From Megasphaera hutchinsoni (GTDB taxonomy: Bacteria; Bacillota; Negativicutes; Veillonellales; Megasphaeraceae), in assembly GCF_001553405.1 (NCBI RefSeq), contig NZ_KQ960955.1, positions 62,001 through 126,000 on the forward strand: DNA of 64,000 nucleotides. The letters are read 5' to 3'. Shown one piece after another: positions 16,884-24,391 of the stretch. The position numbers and the translations under genes were made by a program. Position 1 is the first letter of the stretch; each line of letters opens with the position of its first letter. The notes under the pieces are model-generated. The model searched no databases. It was not told where the DNA came from and saw nothing but the letters and a program-made list of their open reading frames with translations.

Positions 16884-17390
16884 TTATTTTTTTACTCTTT
16901 TTACATGACCTTTCGAACGAACGGAAGGTTTGCTTTTTGTTGTTACCATATTTTTCTGACTTGTCTTTTCTTGTTCCTGCGGTTCACTCGGCAGCTCCAC
17001 AGAAGCCGTTTCATCCTGACATATAACGTCCTTAGCTAACTGTTGTTCTACCGCTTGTTTCTCTTCTACTGTTTCTTGATTGCTACTATTATCTTCTAAA
17101 CTCACCGTTTTTTTTCGTATAAATAATGTTTCTACTCCTTCATGCGGTCTAGCAATAATATCCGTAGATACTAATGTGCCATATCTCTTAGCAAGAGCAC
17201 TTCCTGCTTCAACTGCGGCACGTACAGCACCAACATCTCCCAATACTTTTACAGTCATCAAGCCATTTCCTTTGGCTCTTTCCCATTCATGAATTGTAAT
17301 ATTCGCCGCTTTTGCCATGGTATCAGCCACTTCAATAGCCGTACTCAACCCCTTAACTTCTACCAAACCTAATGCTTGTTTCACTGACAT
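16884..17390 (-). CDS. BMC-H shell protein with charged C-terminal extension
   Basis: A 168-residue protein. Residues 1 to about 92 form one BMC domain (ALGLVEVKGLSTAIEVADTM, VLGDVGAVRAAVEAG, IIARPHEGVE). The remaining 75 residues are low complexity: first acidic and Gln/Glu-rich, then strongly basic (SKGHVKRVKK at the end). PduK has a C-terminal extension at a similar place, but with an iron-sulfur motif. Here only one Cys is present, so no cluster site is visible. The start ATG overlaps the stop of the preceding gene as TGATG, with AAGGG six bases upstream, indicating coupled translation. Confidence 0.88.
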   Translation of the reverse strand: MSVKQALGLVEVKGLSTAIEVADTMAKAANITIHEWERAKGNGLMTVKVLGDVGAVRAAVEAGSALAKRYGTLVSTDIIARPHEGVETLFIRKKTVSLEDNSSNQETVEEKQAVEQQLAKDVICQDETASVELPSEPQEQEKTSQKNMVTTKSKPSVRSKGHVKRVKK

Positions 17391-18115
17391 CACCATCCCT
17401 TACGAATTACAACTATTCCCCTTTTTTCTATCATTTCTGCAGCAAAAGAAGTCACTATTGCTTTAGGCAAAATATACATGCACCCACCTGGAGGAATATG
17501 ATTAATATCTTTTACCGTAATAATCGTATCGGGGATAACCGCCTTATTTCCATCCCCTTCTGGCAGCATATTATTAGCTTCTTTTTCAACAGCTGATACT
17601 AATGATCCAATAGATATACCATACGATAATAATTGACGATAATATGAAAAAATCATTTTTTTATATGTACACGGTTCTTGGCCTGTAAATTTTTGTAATC
17701 CTGCTAAAATAAAATGTACTGCTGCACCTACCTGTATACATCTCTCTCCCCATTGTGTAATAAACGAATCTCCTATGCACAGAGCCATTTTTGCTGCCCA
17801 TGTATGCGTCATAACAGGATAAATCGTAAGCGAATCTTCTAACGGCAATGTATTCGATTCATGCCACAAAGAAATGCGTAAAGATGGTGATTTATCCTTC
17901 CAAAAACAAGGATACTGCTGCCCCCATTCATCTGGAATGACAGCAGTAACCGTTTCCCAAAAAGATAACGCTTGTGTAATGAACAGATCTAGGCCGGGAA
18001 AAGGACGATCAAACACCAGATAAACTGGTCGTGTTTTTTTGCTTGGTTGATCTTTCTGCATCATTTGTATAACCGCCGCAATACACTTTTTTAACTGATC
18101 TTCATTCCATTCCAT
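17390..18115 (-). CDS. PduM-like BMC operon protein
   Basis: A 241-residue soluble protein. The C-terminal half resembles what I recall of Salmonella PduM: a helix with LLSYGISIGSLVSAV, then ITVKDINHIPPGGCMYILPKAIVT and a final AAEMIEKRGIVVIRKG. PduM is a structural protein needed for normal Pdu compartments. The N-terminal helix MEWNEDQLKKCIAAVIQMM also fits. This protein is about 80 residues longer than PduM, and its middle part (100-170) has no match I recognise. Position between shell genes supports an assembly role. Assignment is by pattern, not alignment. Confidence 0.55.
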   Translation of the reverse strand: MEWNEDQLKKCIAAVIQMMQKDQPSKKTRPVYLVFDRPFPGLDLFITQALSFWETVTAVIPDEWGQQYPCFWKDKSPSLRISLWHESNTLPLEDSLTIYPVMTHTWAAKMALCIGDSFITQWGERCIQVGAAVHFILAGLQKFTGQEPCTYKKMIFSYYRQLLSYGISIGSLVSAVEKEANNMLPEGDGNKAVIPDTIITVKDINHIPPGGCMYILPKAIVTSFAAEMIEKRGIVVIRKGW

Positions 18116-18129
18116 ATGGCCTTACCTCA

Positions 18130-18408
18130 TTAATCTAAATGAGGCAAAATTTTTTCCACATCTGAATGAGGACGAGGAATAACATGAACAGATACAACTT
18201 CTCCTACTACTTTTGCTGATGCTGCACCTGCATCTACGGCTGCTTTTACAGCGCCTACATCGCCACGAACCATTACAGTAACTAATCCAGAACCAATTTT
18301 TTCATACCCAATCAACGTTACATTGGCAGCTTTTACCATTGCATCTGCTGCTTCTATCGAACCTACTAATCCTTTTGTTTCAACCATACCTAATGCTTCA
18401 TTTGTCAT
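18130..18408 (-). CDS. BMC-H hexameric shell protein (PduA/EutM type)
   Basis: A 92-residue single BMC domain of canonical length, opening [20 protein letters not shown] and ending [37 protein letters not shown] spans the core strands, and the pore loop is near the KIGSG segment. It forms the flat hexagonal tiles that make most of the shell facets. GGAGG lies eight bases upstream of the ATG. It sits between the PduB-type gene and the PduM-like gene. Confidence 0.95.
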   Translation of the reverse strand: MTNEALGMVETKGLVGSIEAADAMVKAANVTLIGYEKIGSGLVTVMVRGDVGAVKAAVDAGAASAKVVGEVVSVHVIPRPHSDVEKILPHLD

Positions 18409-18436
18409 CTGAAAAACCTCCTATGTCAAAAAAATA

Positions 18437-19249
18437 TTAAATATACGGGGTGGTAGTTGATTTTGGTTCATCCCCCAATGCCCCTAATAACGTTTTGCCT
18501 ACTTCAATGGCTGCTTTAACCGCTTGCCGAACTGCACCGGAATCGCCACTAAAGCACAAAATTGTTTCATTAGAAAAACTTGTTTTACCATTTCCGGGCG
18601 AAGCATAATTAACAATTTCTACATTGGCAGCTTTTACCGCAGTATCCGCTAACACAACACCAATAGCCGCAGGCCCTGCACAAGTCATCCCAAATGCTTT
18701 ACCAAATTTAGCCCCCAAAGCTTTTTCCAAACAATAACTTGCTCTAGCCGAATATTGAAATTCTAAATGGCCTGCATCATTGGCATATACATCGCCAAAA
18801 TATTTAGGTAATACTTGTAAAGCCGTTTCTACCGCACGCCGTGCATCAGAAACATCCTCTGCTCCAATAAGAATCAACGAACCATGTCCTGCTCCACCTT
18901 TGGTATCCCGTGGCAATTCTACTGAAATAACTTCAGTATTCGTAGCCTTAACTGCATCATCTACTGCCATAATTTGCGGACCTGCACCAGTACGTCCACC
19001 AATAATCCCAATAGAACGATAAGATCCTAAATTCATCGCATCCTTTAACATGGGATCGACACTCGCAATAACTAACCCAATCGTATCCCCTGTCGATGTA
19101 CCCACAAATTCAGTTCTTCCTAAGACTGAATGTATACCCGTAACACCTTCTGTTTTGTTGAGATTTACCGTTTGATTATCAACAGGTGTCTTGGTTTCTA
19201 ATTCAGCTTTTACTTGACTCATTACTTTTTCTAATAATTGCTGATCCAT
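18437..19249 (-). CDS. pduB: BMC-T trimeric shell protein, PduB type
   Basis: A 270-residue protein, the same length as Salmonella PduB, with two fused circularly permuted BMC domains. The stretches YRSIGIIGGRTGAGPQIMA, IGAEDVSDARRAVETAL and the C-terminus ending GDEPKSTTTPYI are PduB-like. The N-terminal helix DQQLLEKVMSQVKAELET resembles the PduB extension that links shell to core enzymes. I chose the ATG at 19249 (AAGGAGG upstream); the longer reading of 288 residues overlaps the activase gene and has no ribosome binding site. It points to a Pdu-type shell for a diol substrate. Confidence 0.92.
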   Translation of the reverse strand: MDQQLLEKVMSQVKAELETKTPVDNQTVNLNKTEGVTGIHSVLGRTEFVGTSTGDTIGLVIASVDPMLKDAMNLGSYRSIGIIGGRTGAGPQIMAVDDAVKATNTEVISVELPRDTKGGAGHGSLILIGAEDVSDARRAVETALQVLPKYFGDVYANDAGHLEFQYSARASYCLEKALGAKFGKAFGMTCAGPAAIGVVLADTAVKAANVEIVNYASPGNGKTSFSNETILCFSGDSGAVRQAVKAAIEVGKTLLGALGDEPKSTTTPYI

Positions 19250-19259
19250 ATTAACCTCC

Positions 19260-20201
19260 TTAAGATGCATCTCCAATACGACAACGAACACCTTCTTGTT
19301 CAACTACCTCACGATATTGTTCTAAATCTACATTTCGCAAGGATGCTGTACTCAATCGTTGCATTTTATATTCCATTCCTAGCATCTTATATTTATTAAC
19401 CCCCAATTCATGATATGGCAATAAATGCACATATTGAACATGTTGTAGGGAAGATGCAAAACGAGCAATATCTCTAATTTCTTCTTTTGAATGATTAAAT
19501 TTCGGAATAACGGGGACACGAATAATAACATTAGAAGTATCTGCTATTGTTCTAGCATTTTGCAATATAAGTTCATTAGAAACGCCTGTATATTGCCTAT
19601 GTTTTTCTGGATCCATATGTTTAATATCCAGTAAGATGGTATCAATATAAGGTAATACTGGTAAAATGCGTTCTGTTGCCGCACACCCTTCCGTTTCAAT
19701 CGCCGTATTCCAGCCCTGTGCTTTACAAGCTTTAAATAGTTCACATGCAAATTCAGCTTGCCCAAAGGGATCTCCACCCGATAAAGTTACGCCACCACCA
19801 GAATGCCGAAAAGTAGACCGATCTTTTTTTAATACTTCCACTAAATCTTTAACTGTCACTCGTTCCCCTTTCATCTCTAATGCACTGTACTCACATACCT
19901 TTACACAAGCACCACTACCTGTACAGTTATGATAAGAAAAAGTACGTGTTCCATCCTCCAAAAATCGAATTGCTTTTTGTTCGCACACCGCTTCACAACG
20001 TCGACATTGCACACATTTAGATGCATCATACATCACAACTGGACGTCGACGCTGTGACTCGGGATTGCTGCACCACCAACAAGATAAAGGACAACCTTTC
20101 AAAAACACAATCGTACGAATTCCTGGACCATCATTTAACGAAAAGCGTTGTATATTAAAAATATCTCCTTCAGCCTCGTAATCAATTGGTACAGTAGACA
20201 T
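19260..20201 (-). CDS. Glycyl radical enzyme activating enzyme (radical SAM)
   Basis: A 313-residue radical-SAM activase that places the glycyl radical on the dehydratase encoded upstream. The SAM-cluster motif CPLSCWWC (CxxxCxxC) begins near residue 36. It is followed by a ferredoxin-like insert with CVQCRRCEAVC and CTGSGACVKVC, as in activases of diol dehydratases and related enzymes. GGVTLSGGDPFGQ is the glycine-rich SAM-binding block. GAGGG lies upstream of the start. The gene is 43 bases after the dehydratase and 10 bases before pduB. Confidence 0.95.
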   Translation of the reverse strand: MSTVPIDYEAEGDIFNIQRFSLNDGPGIRTIVFLKGCPLSCWWCSNPESQRRRPVVMYDASKCVQCRRCEAVCEQKAIRFLEDGTRTFSYHNCTGSGACVKVCEYSALEMKGERVTVKDLVEVLKKDRSTFRHSGGGVTLSGGDPFGQAEFACELFKACKAQGWNTAIETEGCAATERILPVLPYIDTILLDIKHMDPEKHRQYTGVSNELILQNARTIADTSNVIIRVPVIPKFNHSKEEIRDIARFASSLQHVQYVHLLPYHELGVNKYKMLGMEYKMQRLSTASLRNVDLEQYREVVEQEGVRCRIGDAS

Positions 20202-20244
20202 ATATATACACCCTCTTCGTCTTTGACATAACTAATGTCTCTCA

Positions 20245-22836
20245 TTAAAATGTAAATTCTGTACGATCAATAATATTATCCTGAACTTCTTTAGCTAGCG
20301 AAATAAATTGAGCGGAATATCCAGCTACACGAACCACTAAATCTTTATGCTTTTCTGGTTCTTTTTGTGCTTCTACCAGCGTCTTTTTATCAATAACATT
20401 AAACTGAACATGCATTCCTTTATTATCAAAGTATGCACGGCACAAAGCAGCAAATCGTTTTAATCCTTCGTCGCCAGATAATGCGATCGGACTAAATTTT
20501 TGATTATATAACGTACCATTAGAAAATGTTTCGTGCTCCAATTTAGCAACAGACATAACCGCCGCAGTCGGTCCATTGGTATCACAACCAGCTCGAGGTG
20601 ATACCCCATCAGCAAGAGGTGTCCATGCTAATCGGCCATCTGGAAGAGGTGCTACATCTTTACCAAACAATACATTGGCCGATACAGGATAACAACCAGC
20701 TTGGAATTGTCCGCCACGAGGATTTTTATACTTTTGTACTTCCCGTGCATAAATTTGCCCTGCTTCTCGAGTAATCATATCTACAATATCATCATCATTG
20801 CCAAACCAGGTTGTATTTTCCATAATCCGTTTAATTTGTTGATATCGAGCAGCATTTGAACTTACAGAAGGTCTTGTCGATTCGCGTAAAACGCCTTTTT
20901 GTGTTAAATTCTTTTGCAATTCATTAATATCAATATTACCATTTTGAGAAAGAATTTGTTTTACCGCTTCATAAATTTTGGCTTCATCTACTTCATACGT
21001 AGCCGAAGATGTATTGGACATATCAGAGTGATCAAACCAAGATGCCATCTTGCCTGTTTCATCAGGATAGCCAAAATTATTTTCAATCGCTTCTTGCAAT
21101 TCTGCTAAACTAACTTCACCATTTTCAAATACATGTTTTTGAATAGCCGCAAAAGAATCCCCATTATCGGCAACACCAAACGCCTGTGGTCCCGTAAAGT
21201 TATAAATGGCCCCCCCTTCTTGTACCGATTTTCCTCTACCTAAGCAATCTTCTACCAATGCCGATTCAAATGGTAACGGGGCTCTTTCTGCATGAGCATA
21301 ATCAACAGCATTATCCGCTTCTACCAATAATTTCACAAAATATTCCATCTGTTTCTGATATGCCACCATTAATTCTTCTAAACTCTTAAAGTCTCTTAAT
21401 TCTCCCGTTTTAGGTCCTAATTGAATTTTCCCACACCGACCATTATGTAACGTAATATCTAATACTTTAGCAATATTAAAGAATGCTGCATCATGCCAAC
21501 CTTCTGTTTTATGTGGTACTTGTGGTTCTACACAACCAATAATGCAATAATTTCGTGCATCATTTAAAGGAATTCCTCTATTCATCATGGCTGGTATAAT
21601 AACTTCATCATTATACATAGCAGGATATCCCAATCCCAAACGAACTAATTCGCAAGCACGATATAAAAATTCATCTGGCGTTTTATTAGAATAGCGAATA
21701 GAGAAAGAAGGTGCTGCCATAGCAACATGGGCCGCTGCTTCTATCATCATATATGACAAAGGATTAGTTGCATCCATTCCATCTTCATTTATCCCACCAC
21801 ATTGAATATTTTGGAATAAAGCATATCCCGCAAAAGCCTGATCCGAAACATCATCTCTTGTTTTATTTAAGTCATTAAACTTAATCCAAATATTATCCAA
21901 TAACTCTTGTGCAAACTCTTTACTGATCGTCGTATCTGACGCCAAATGAGGATACATATATTGATCAAATCGTCCTGGCGAAATCGAATGTCCGTTCGAT
22001 TCAATTTGCATAATCAATTGTACAAACCAAAATGTTTGCAACGCTTCCCACCAATTCGTAGCCGGATATTCAGGTACACGCCGACAATTTGCTGCGATTT
22101 GTGTTAATTCGGCTTTACGCAAACTATCTGCCTCTGTTGCCGCTAATTTTTCACACAAATCAGCATAACGATTAGCATAAGCGATTACTGCCCGATACGT
22201 GATAATGACCGCATCATAAAAGTCTCGTTTTTTAATATCTTCAGGCACACCTGATGACAATTTGCTTTTAGCATTTTCCGCTTCTTTAATAATACCTGCC
22301 GCACCTTGGCGAATCACTTTATCGTAATTAACGCATACATGGCCAACCCCATTAAAATAGTAATTGCCTACTGTAAACACTCCATTATCCTGTGCATCCC
22401 GGCATGCTTTAGACATATAGCTAGACGCTAATGCACTCGTAGTCTTGCCTGGCCAATACAAAAACGCATCATGCAACCGTTTTGCCGTATCTTTAGGAAT
22501 GACAAATGGATCGGCCATACGAGTTGCCATTGTATCAAATTCTTTTTCAATCCATTCATATGAATATTCTGGATAAATTTGGCACCCATGAACACTGACC
22601 GTTAATGATCCTACAATTAATTCATGGTCGCGAATCGTAATCGGCGTTTCTGTTAAAATTTTTTCAACAGCCTTTGCCCGACGAATAATAATAGGATATC
22701 CCTCAGTTTCTTTATATGATGCCGTAATCAATTCAGCTCGATCCGCTTCCACCGTTGGGGTCGCATCATAAATAGCATTTTTCAATGCTTGGATCCTAGT
22801 TGTCGGTTGGGTAAATCCTTTGGCTAATACATCCAT
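20245..22836 (-). CDS. Glycyl radical diol dehydratase (B12-independent propanediol/glycerol dehydratase)
   Basis: An 863-residue glycyl radical enzyme. The thiyl Cys435 and Glu437 are in IIGCVEPQ; the radical Gly839 is in RVAGYSAQF. Residues that bind glycerol or propanediol in the C. butyricum enzyme are kept: His in YFNGVGHVC, His-Ser in NGHSISPGRFDQY, Asp in TEGWHDAAFFN. This favours diol dehydration to an aldehyde over choline cleavage. Compared with my memory of the 787-residue C. butyricum enzyme, about 74 residues are inserted at roughly 589-663. AAGGAGG precedes the ATG. It is the first gene of the BMC operon, as expected for the signature enzyme. Confidence 0.93.
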   Translation of the reverse strand: MDVLAKGFTQPTTRIQALKNAIYDATPTVEADRAELITASYKETEGYPIIIRRAKAVEKILTETPITIRDHELIVGSLTVSVHGCQIYPEYSYEWIEKEFDTMATRMADPFVIPKDTAKRLHDAFLYWPGKTTSALASSYMSKACRDAQDNGVFTVGNYYFNGVGHVCVNYDKVIRQGAAGIIKEAENAKSKLSSGVPEDIKKRDFYDAVIITYRAVIAYANRYADLCEKLAATEADSLRKAELTQIAANCRRVPEYPATNWWEALQTFWFVQLIMQIESNGHSISPGRFDQYMYPHLASDTTISKEFAQELLDNIWIKFNDLNKTRDDVSDQAFAGYALFQNIQCGGINEDGMDATNPLSYMMIEAAAHVAMAAPSFSIRYSNKTPDEFLYRACELVRLGLGYPAMYNDEVIIPAMMNRGIPLNDARNYCIIGCVEPQVPHKTEGWHDAAFFNIAKVLDITLHNGRCGKIQLGPKTGELRDFKSLEELMVAYQKQMEYFVKLLVEADNAVDYAHAERAPLPFESALVEDCLGRGKSVQEGGAIYNFTGPQAFGVADNGDSFAAIQKHVFENGEVSLAELQEAIENNFGYPDETGKMASWFDHSDMSNTSSATYEVDEAKIYEAVKQILSQNGNIDINELQKNLTQKGVLRESTRPSVSSNAARYQQIKRIMENTTWFGNDDDIVDMITREAGQIYAREVQKYKNPRGGQFQAGCYPVSANVLFGKDVAPLPDGRLAWTPLADGVSPRAGCDTNGPTAAVMSVAKLEHETFSNGTLYNQKFSPIALSGDEGLKRFAALCRAYFDNKGMHVQFNVIDKKTLVEAQKEPEKHKDLVVRVAGYSAQFISLAKEVQDNIIDRTEFTF

Positions 22837-22903
22837 TACATAAACCTCCTTATCGTTATTATCTACTTAATTAAAAGCACATATAGTTCTTTCTTTCACA
22901 AAA

Positions 22904-22912
22904 AGTATATCA
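22904..22912 (-). promoter_or_regulatory. Extended -10 promoter candidate for the BMC operon
   Basis: The minus strand reads TGATATACT (an extended -10, TGnTATACT) about 68 bases before the dehydratase start, with no good -35 box at 17 bases. A weak -35 fits control by an activator such as the adjacent PocR/AraC protein. The 100 bases upstream (22920-23014) are AT-rich and include CTATTTAATAG and TTTATAACGATGGATCATAA stretches that could hold binding sites. The exact sites are not identifiable. Confidence 0.4.
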
Positions 22913-23014
22913 AACAAAAATGCAATTTTATTATGATCCATCGTTATAAACACCACTTTTTTGTCTATTAAATAGCCAAAAAGTAGCAGTATACTATAAA
23001 TAAATGTTCTTTTT

Positions 23015-23070
23015 ATAAAACAAAAAGCCGCATTCATTCTCCATCTTCTGAATGCGGCTTTTTGTTTTAT
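23015..23070. terminator. Terminator of the pocR-like gene (symmetrical)
   Basis: A perfect 22-base stem (23015-23036 with 23049-23070) around a 12-base loop, with A-rich and T-rich flanks on both sides of the GCCGCATTC core. It starts 24 bases after the stop of the regulator gene and insulates the BMC promoter from it. Confidence 0.85.
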
Positions 23071-23093
23071 ATGAATTATTTCACAAATACAAC

Positions 23094-23996
23094 TTATTTT
23101 TCTATGCTATTTCTTTTTCGATATACATGCGGAGTTTCTCCTGTATATTGTTTAAATATTTTGCAAAAATAACTAGTTCTATGATAACCTAATTTTTTCC
23201 CAATGCAATCAACAGATTCATTTGTTTGACATAACATCTTTTTTGCTTCACAAATCCGGCATTGATTAATATATTGCATTAAATTCATATTCATTTCTTG
23301 CTTAAATATCTTCGATAAATAAGATTCACTTAAAAAAATTTCTTCAGCAATTCTTTTTAAACATAAATTACTATGCAAATTACGTTTAATAAAAGATATT
23401 GCCGTTTTTATTTCTGGTCTAATATTAATTTCCTCAGGTTCCTGCATATCTCTTTCATTTTCTGTCAATACGCTCATATTATATCCCTGAGCTTGCAAAC
23501 AACAAGGAAATTGAGATACCACCAATGTTTGTAACACTCTCGATGCACTCATAATTTCTTCATACCGATACGCTGGTGCTGACTCAAAATAAAGTTTTGC
23601 ATTAGCGTTATCATGCCAATACGTAGGTTGCTGTAAATATTCTATCCGCTTATCCTGTAAAACCACTTGTCCCGAAATAATAAATCCATATAATTTATTT
23701 TCTTGAATAATAGGCACAGCAAAATCCACCAAGCCAGAATGGCAGCGATAGGGACAACAATACTGTCTTTTTAAAGTCTCTACACCGCCACATAAATCGC
23801 ACTGATAGCACCGATCCCGAAAAGCTGGTATGCTTCTCATAAATTGACAAAACTTCGTAAATTTATATTTCGTAGATCGTTCATGTCCCCGAATATCTAC
23901 ATAAACACATGCAATACCTGTAGCATGTGCATAATCATGTAAAATATTCTCTACAGTCCGTTTCACTAATGTTTCTTTTGAAAGCGTAATAGTCAT
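23094..23996 (-). CDS. PocR-domain AraC-family activator, likely of the BMC operon
   Basis: A 300-residue regulator. Residues about 10-165 match the PocR sensory domain, with the Cys-rich stretch CYQCDLCGG...CCPYRCHSG and VPIIQENKLYGFIISGQV. The C-terminal 100 residues hold two helix-turn-helix motifs of the AraC family (AEEIFLSESYLSKIFKQE and IGKKLGYHRTSYFCKIFKQY). PocR activates pdu and cob genes in Salmonella in response to 1,2-propanediol. This homologue lies directly upstream of the diol-dehydratase operon in the same direction, with its own promoter and terminator, so the operon is its likely target. Confidence 0.88.
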   Translation of the reverse strand: MTITLSKETLVKRTVENILHDYAHATGIACVYVDIRGHERSTKYKFTKFCQFMRSIPAFRDRCYQCDLCGGVETLKRQYCCPYRCHSGLVDFAVPIIQENKLYGFIISGQVVLQDKRIEYLQQPTYWHDNANAKLYFESAPAYRYEEIMSASRVLQTLVVSQFPCCLQAQGYNMSVLTENERDMQEPEEINIRPEIKTAISFIKRNLHSNLCLKRIAEEIFLSESYLSKIFKQEMNMNLMQYINQCRICEAKKMLCQTNESVDCIGKKLGYHRTSYFCKIFKQYTGETPHVYRKRNSIEK

Positions 23997-24174
23997 TTTT
24001 CATAGCCTACCTTTCTTTCTATTAATACATTCATGTTGCCGCGAACGATCTTCTCCCTATATTCATTAAATATTTATATACAATTTTATTACTTATATTA
24101 CTACCTAACTATATAAATTTATGTGTCACTTTATAAATGATATTATTTATTTTCTTCCGATTTTATATAATACA

Positions 24175-24204
24175 ATTATCTTTGTTTTCCCATATTCATG
24201 TCAA
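24175..24204 (-). promoter_or_regulatory. Promoter of the pocR-like gene with adjacent inverted repeat
   Basis: TTGACA (24199-24204), an 18-base spacer and GATAAT (24175-24180) on the minus strand, about 180 bases before the gene. An inverted repeat GATAA-GTCGAG-TTATC (24205-24220) abuts the -35 box and may be an operator. The rest of the 395-base gap is AT-rich, with no gene seen. Confidence 0.6.
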
Positions 24205-24336
24205 GATAAGTCGAGTTATCTCGTTGAAACTGAATAAAATTATGTTATTTTTTTAAGATTTAGATAATATTTTAAAATTATTTTTATATAATCTAGTATC
24301 GATATTACATGATATTAATTATTATATACACTTCAT

Positions 24337-24382
24337 TTGTATTACAGGCAGGGAAAATACTTTTTCCCTGCCTGTAATACAA
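24337..24382 (-). terminator. Terminator of the second GlcD-like gene
   Basis: A perfect 21-base stem (24337-24357 with 24362-24382) with a four-base loop, ten bases after the stop of the oxidase gene. The T residues are mainly in the loop-proximal part, so it may act partly as an mRNA 3' stabiliser. Confidence 0.75.
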
Positions 24383-24391
24383 TTATATATT

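Noticed and set aside
20245-22836. Choline trimethylamine-lyase (CutC) as the identity of the glycyl radical enzyme
   Set aside because: The His-Ser pair in NGHSISP, the Asp in TEGWHDAAFF and the His in YFNGVGHV match the diol-dehydratase active site, and the shell and regulator genes are Pdu-type.
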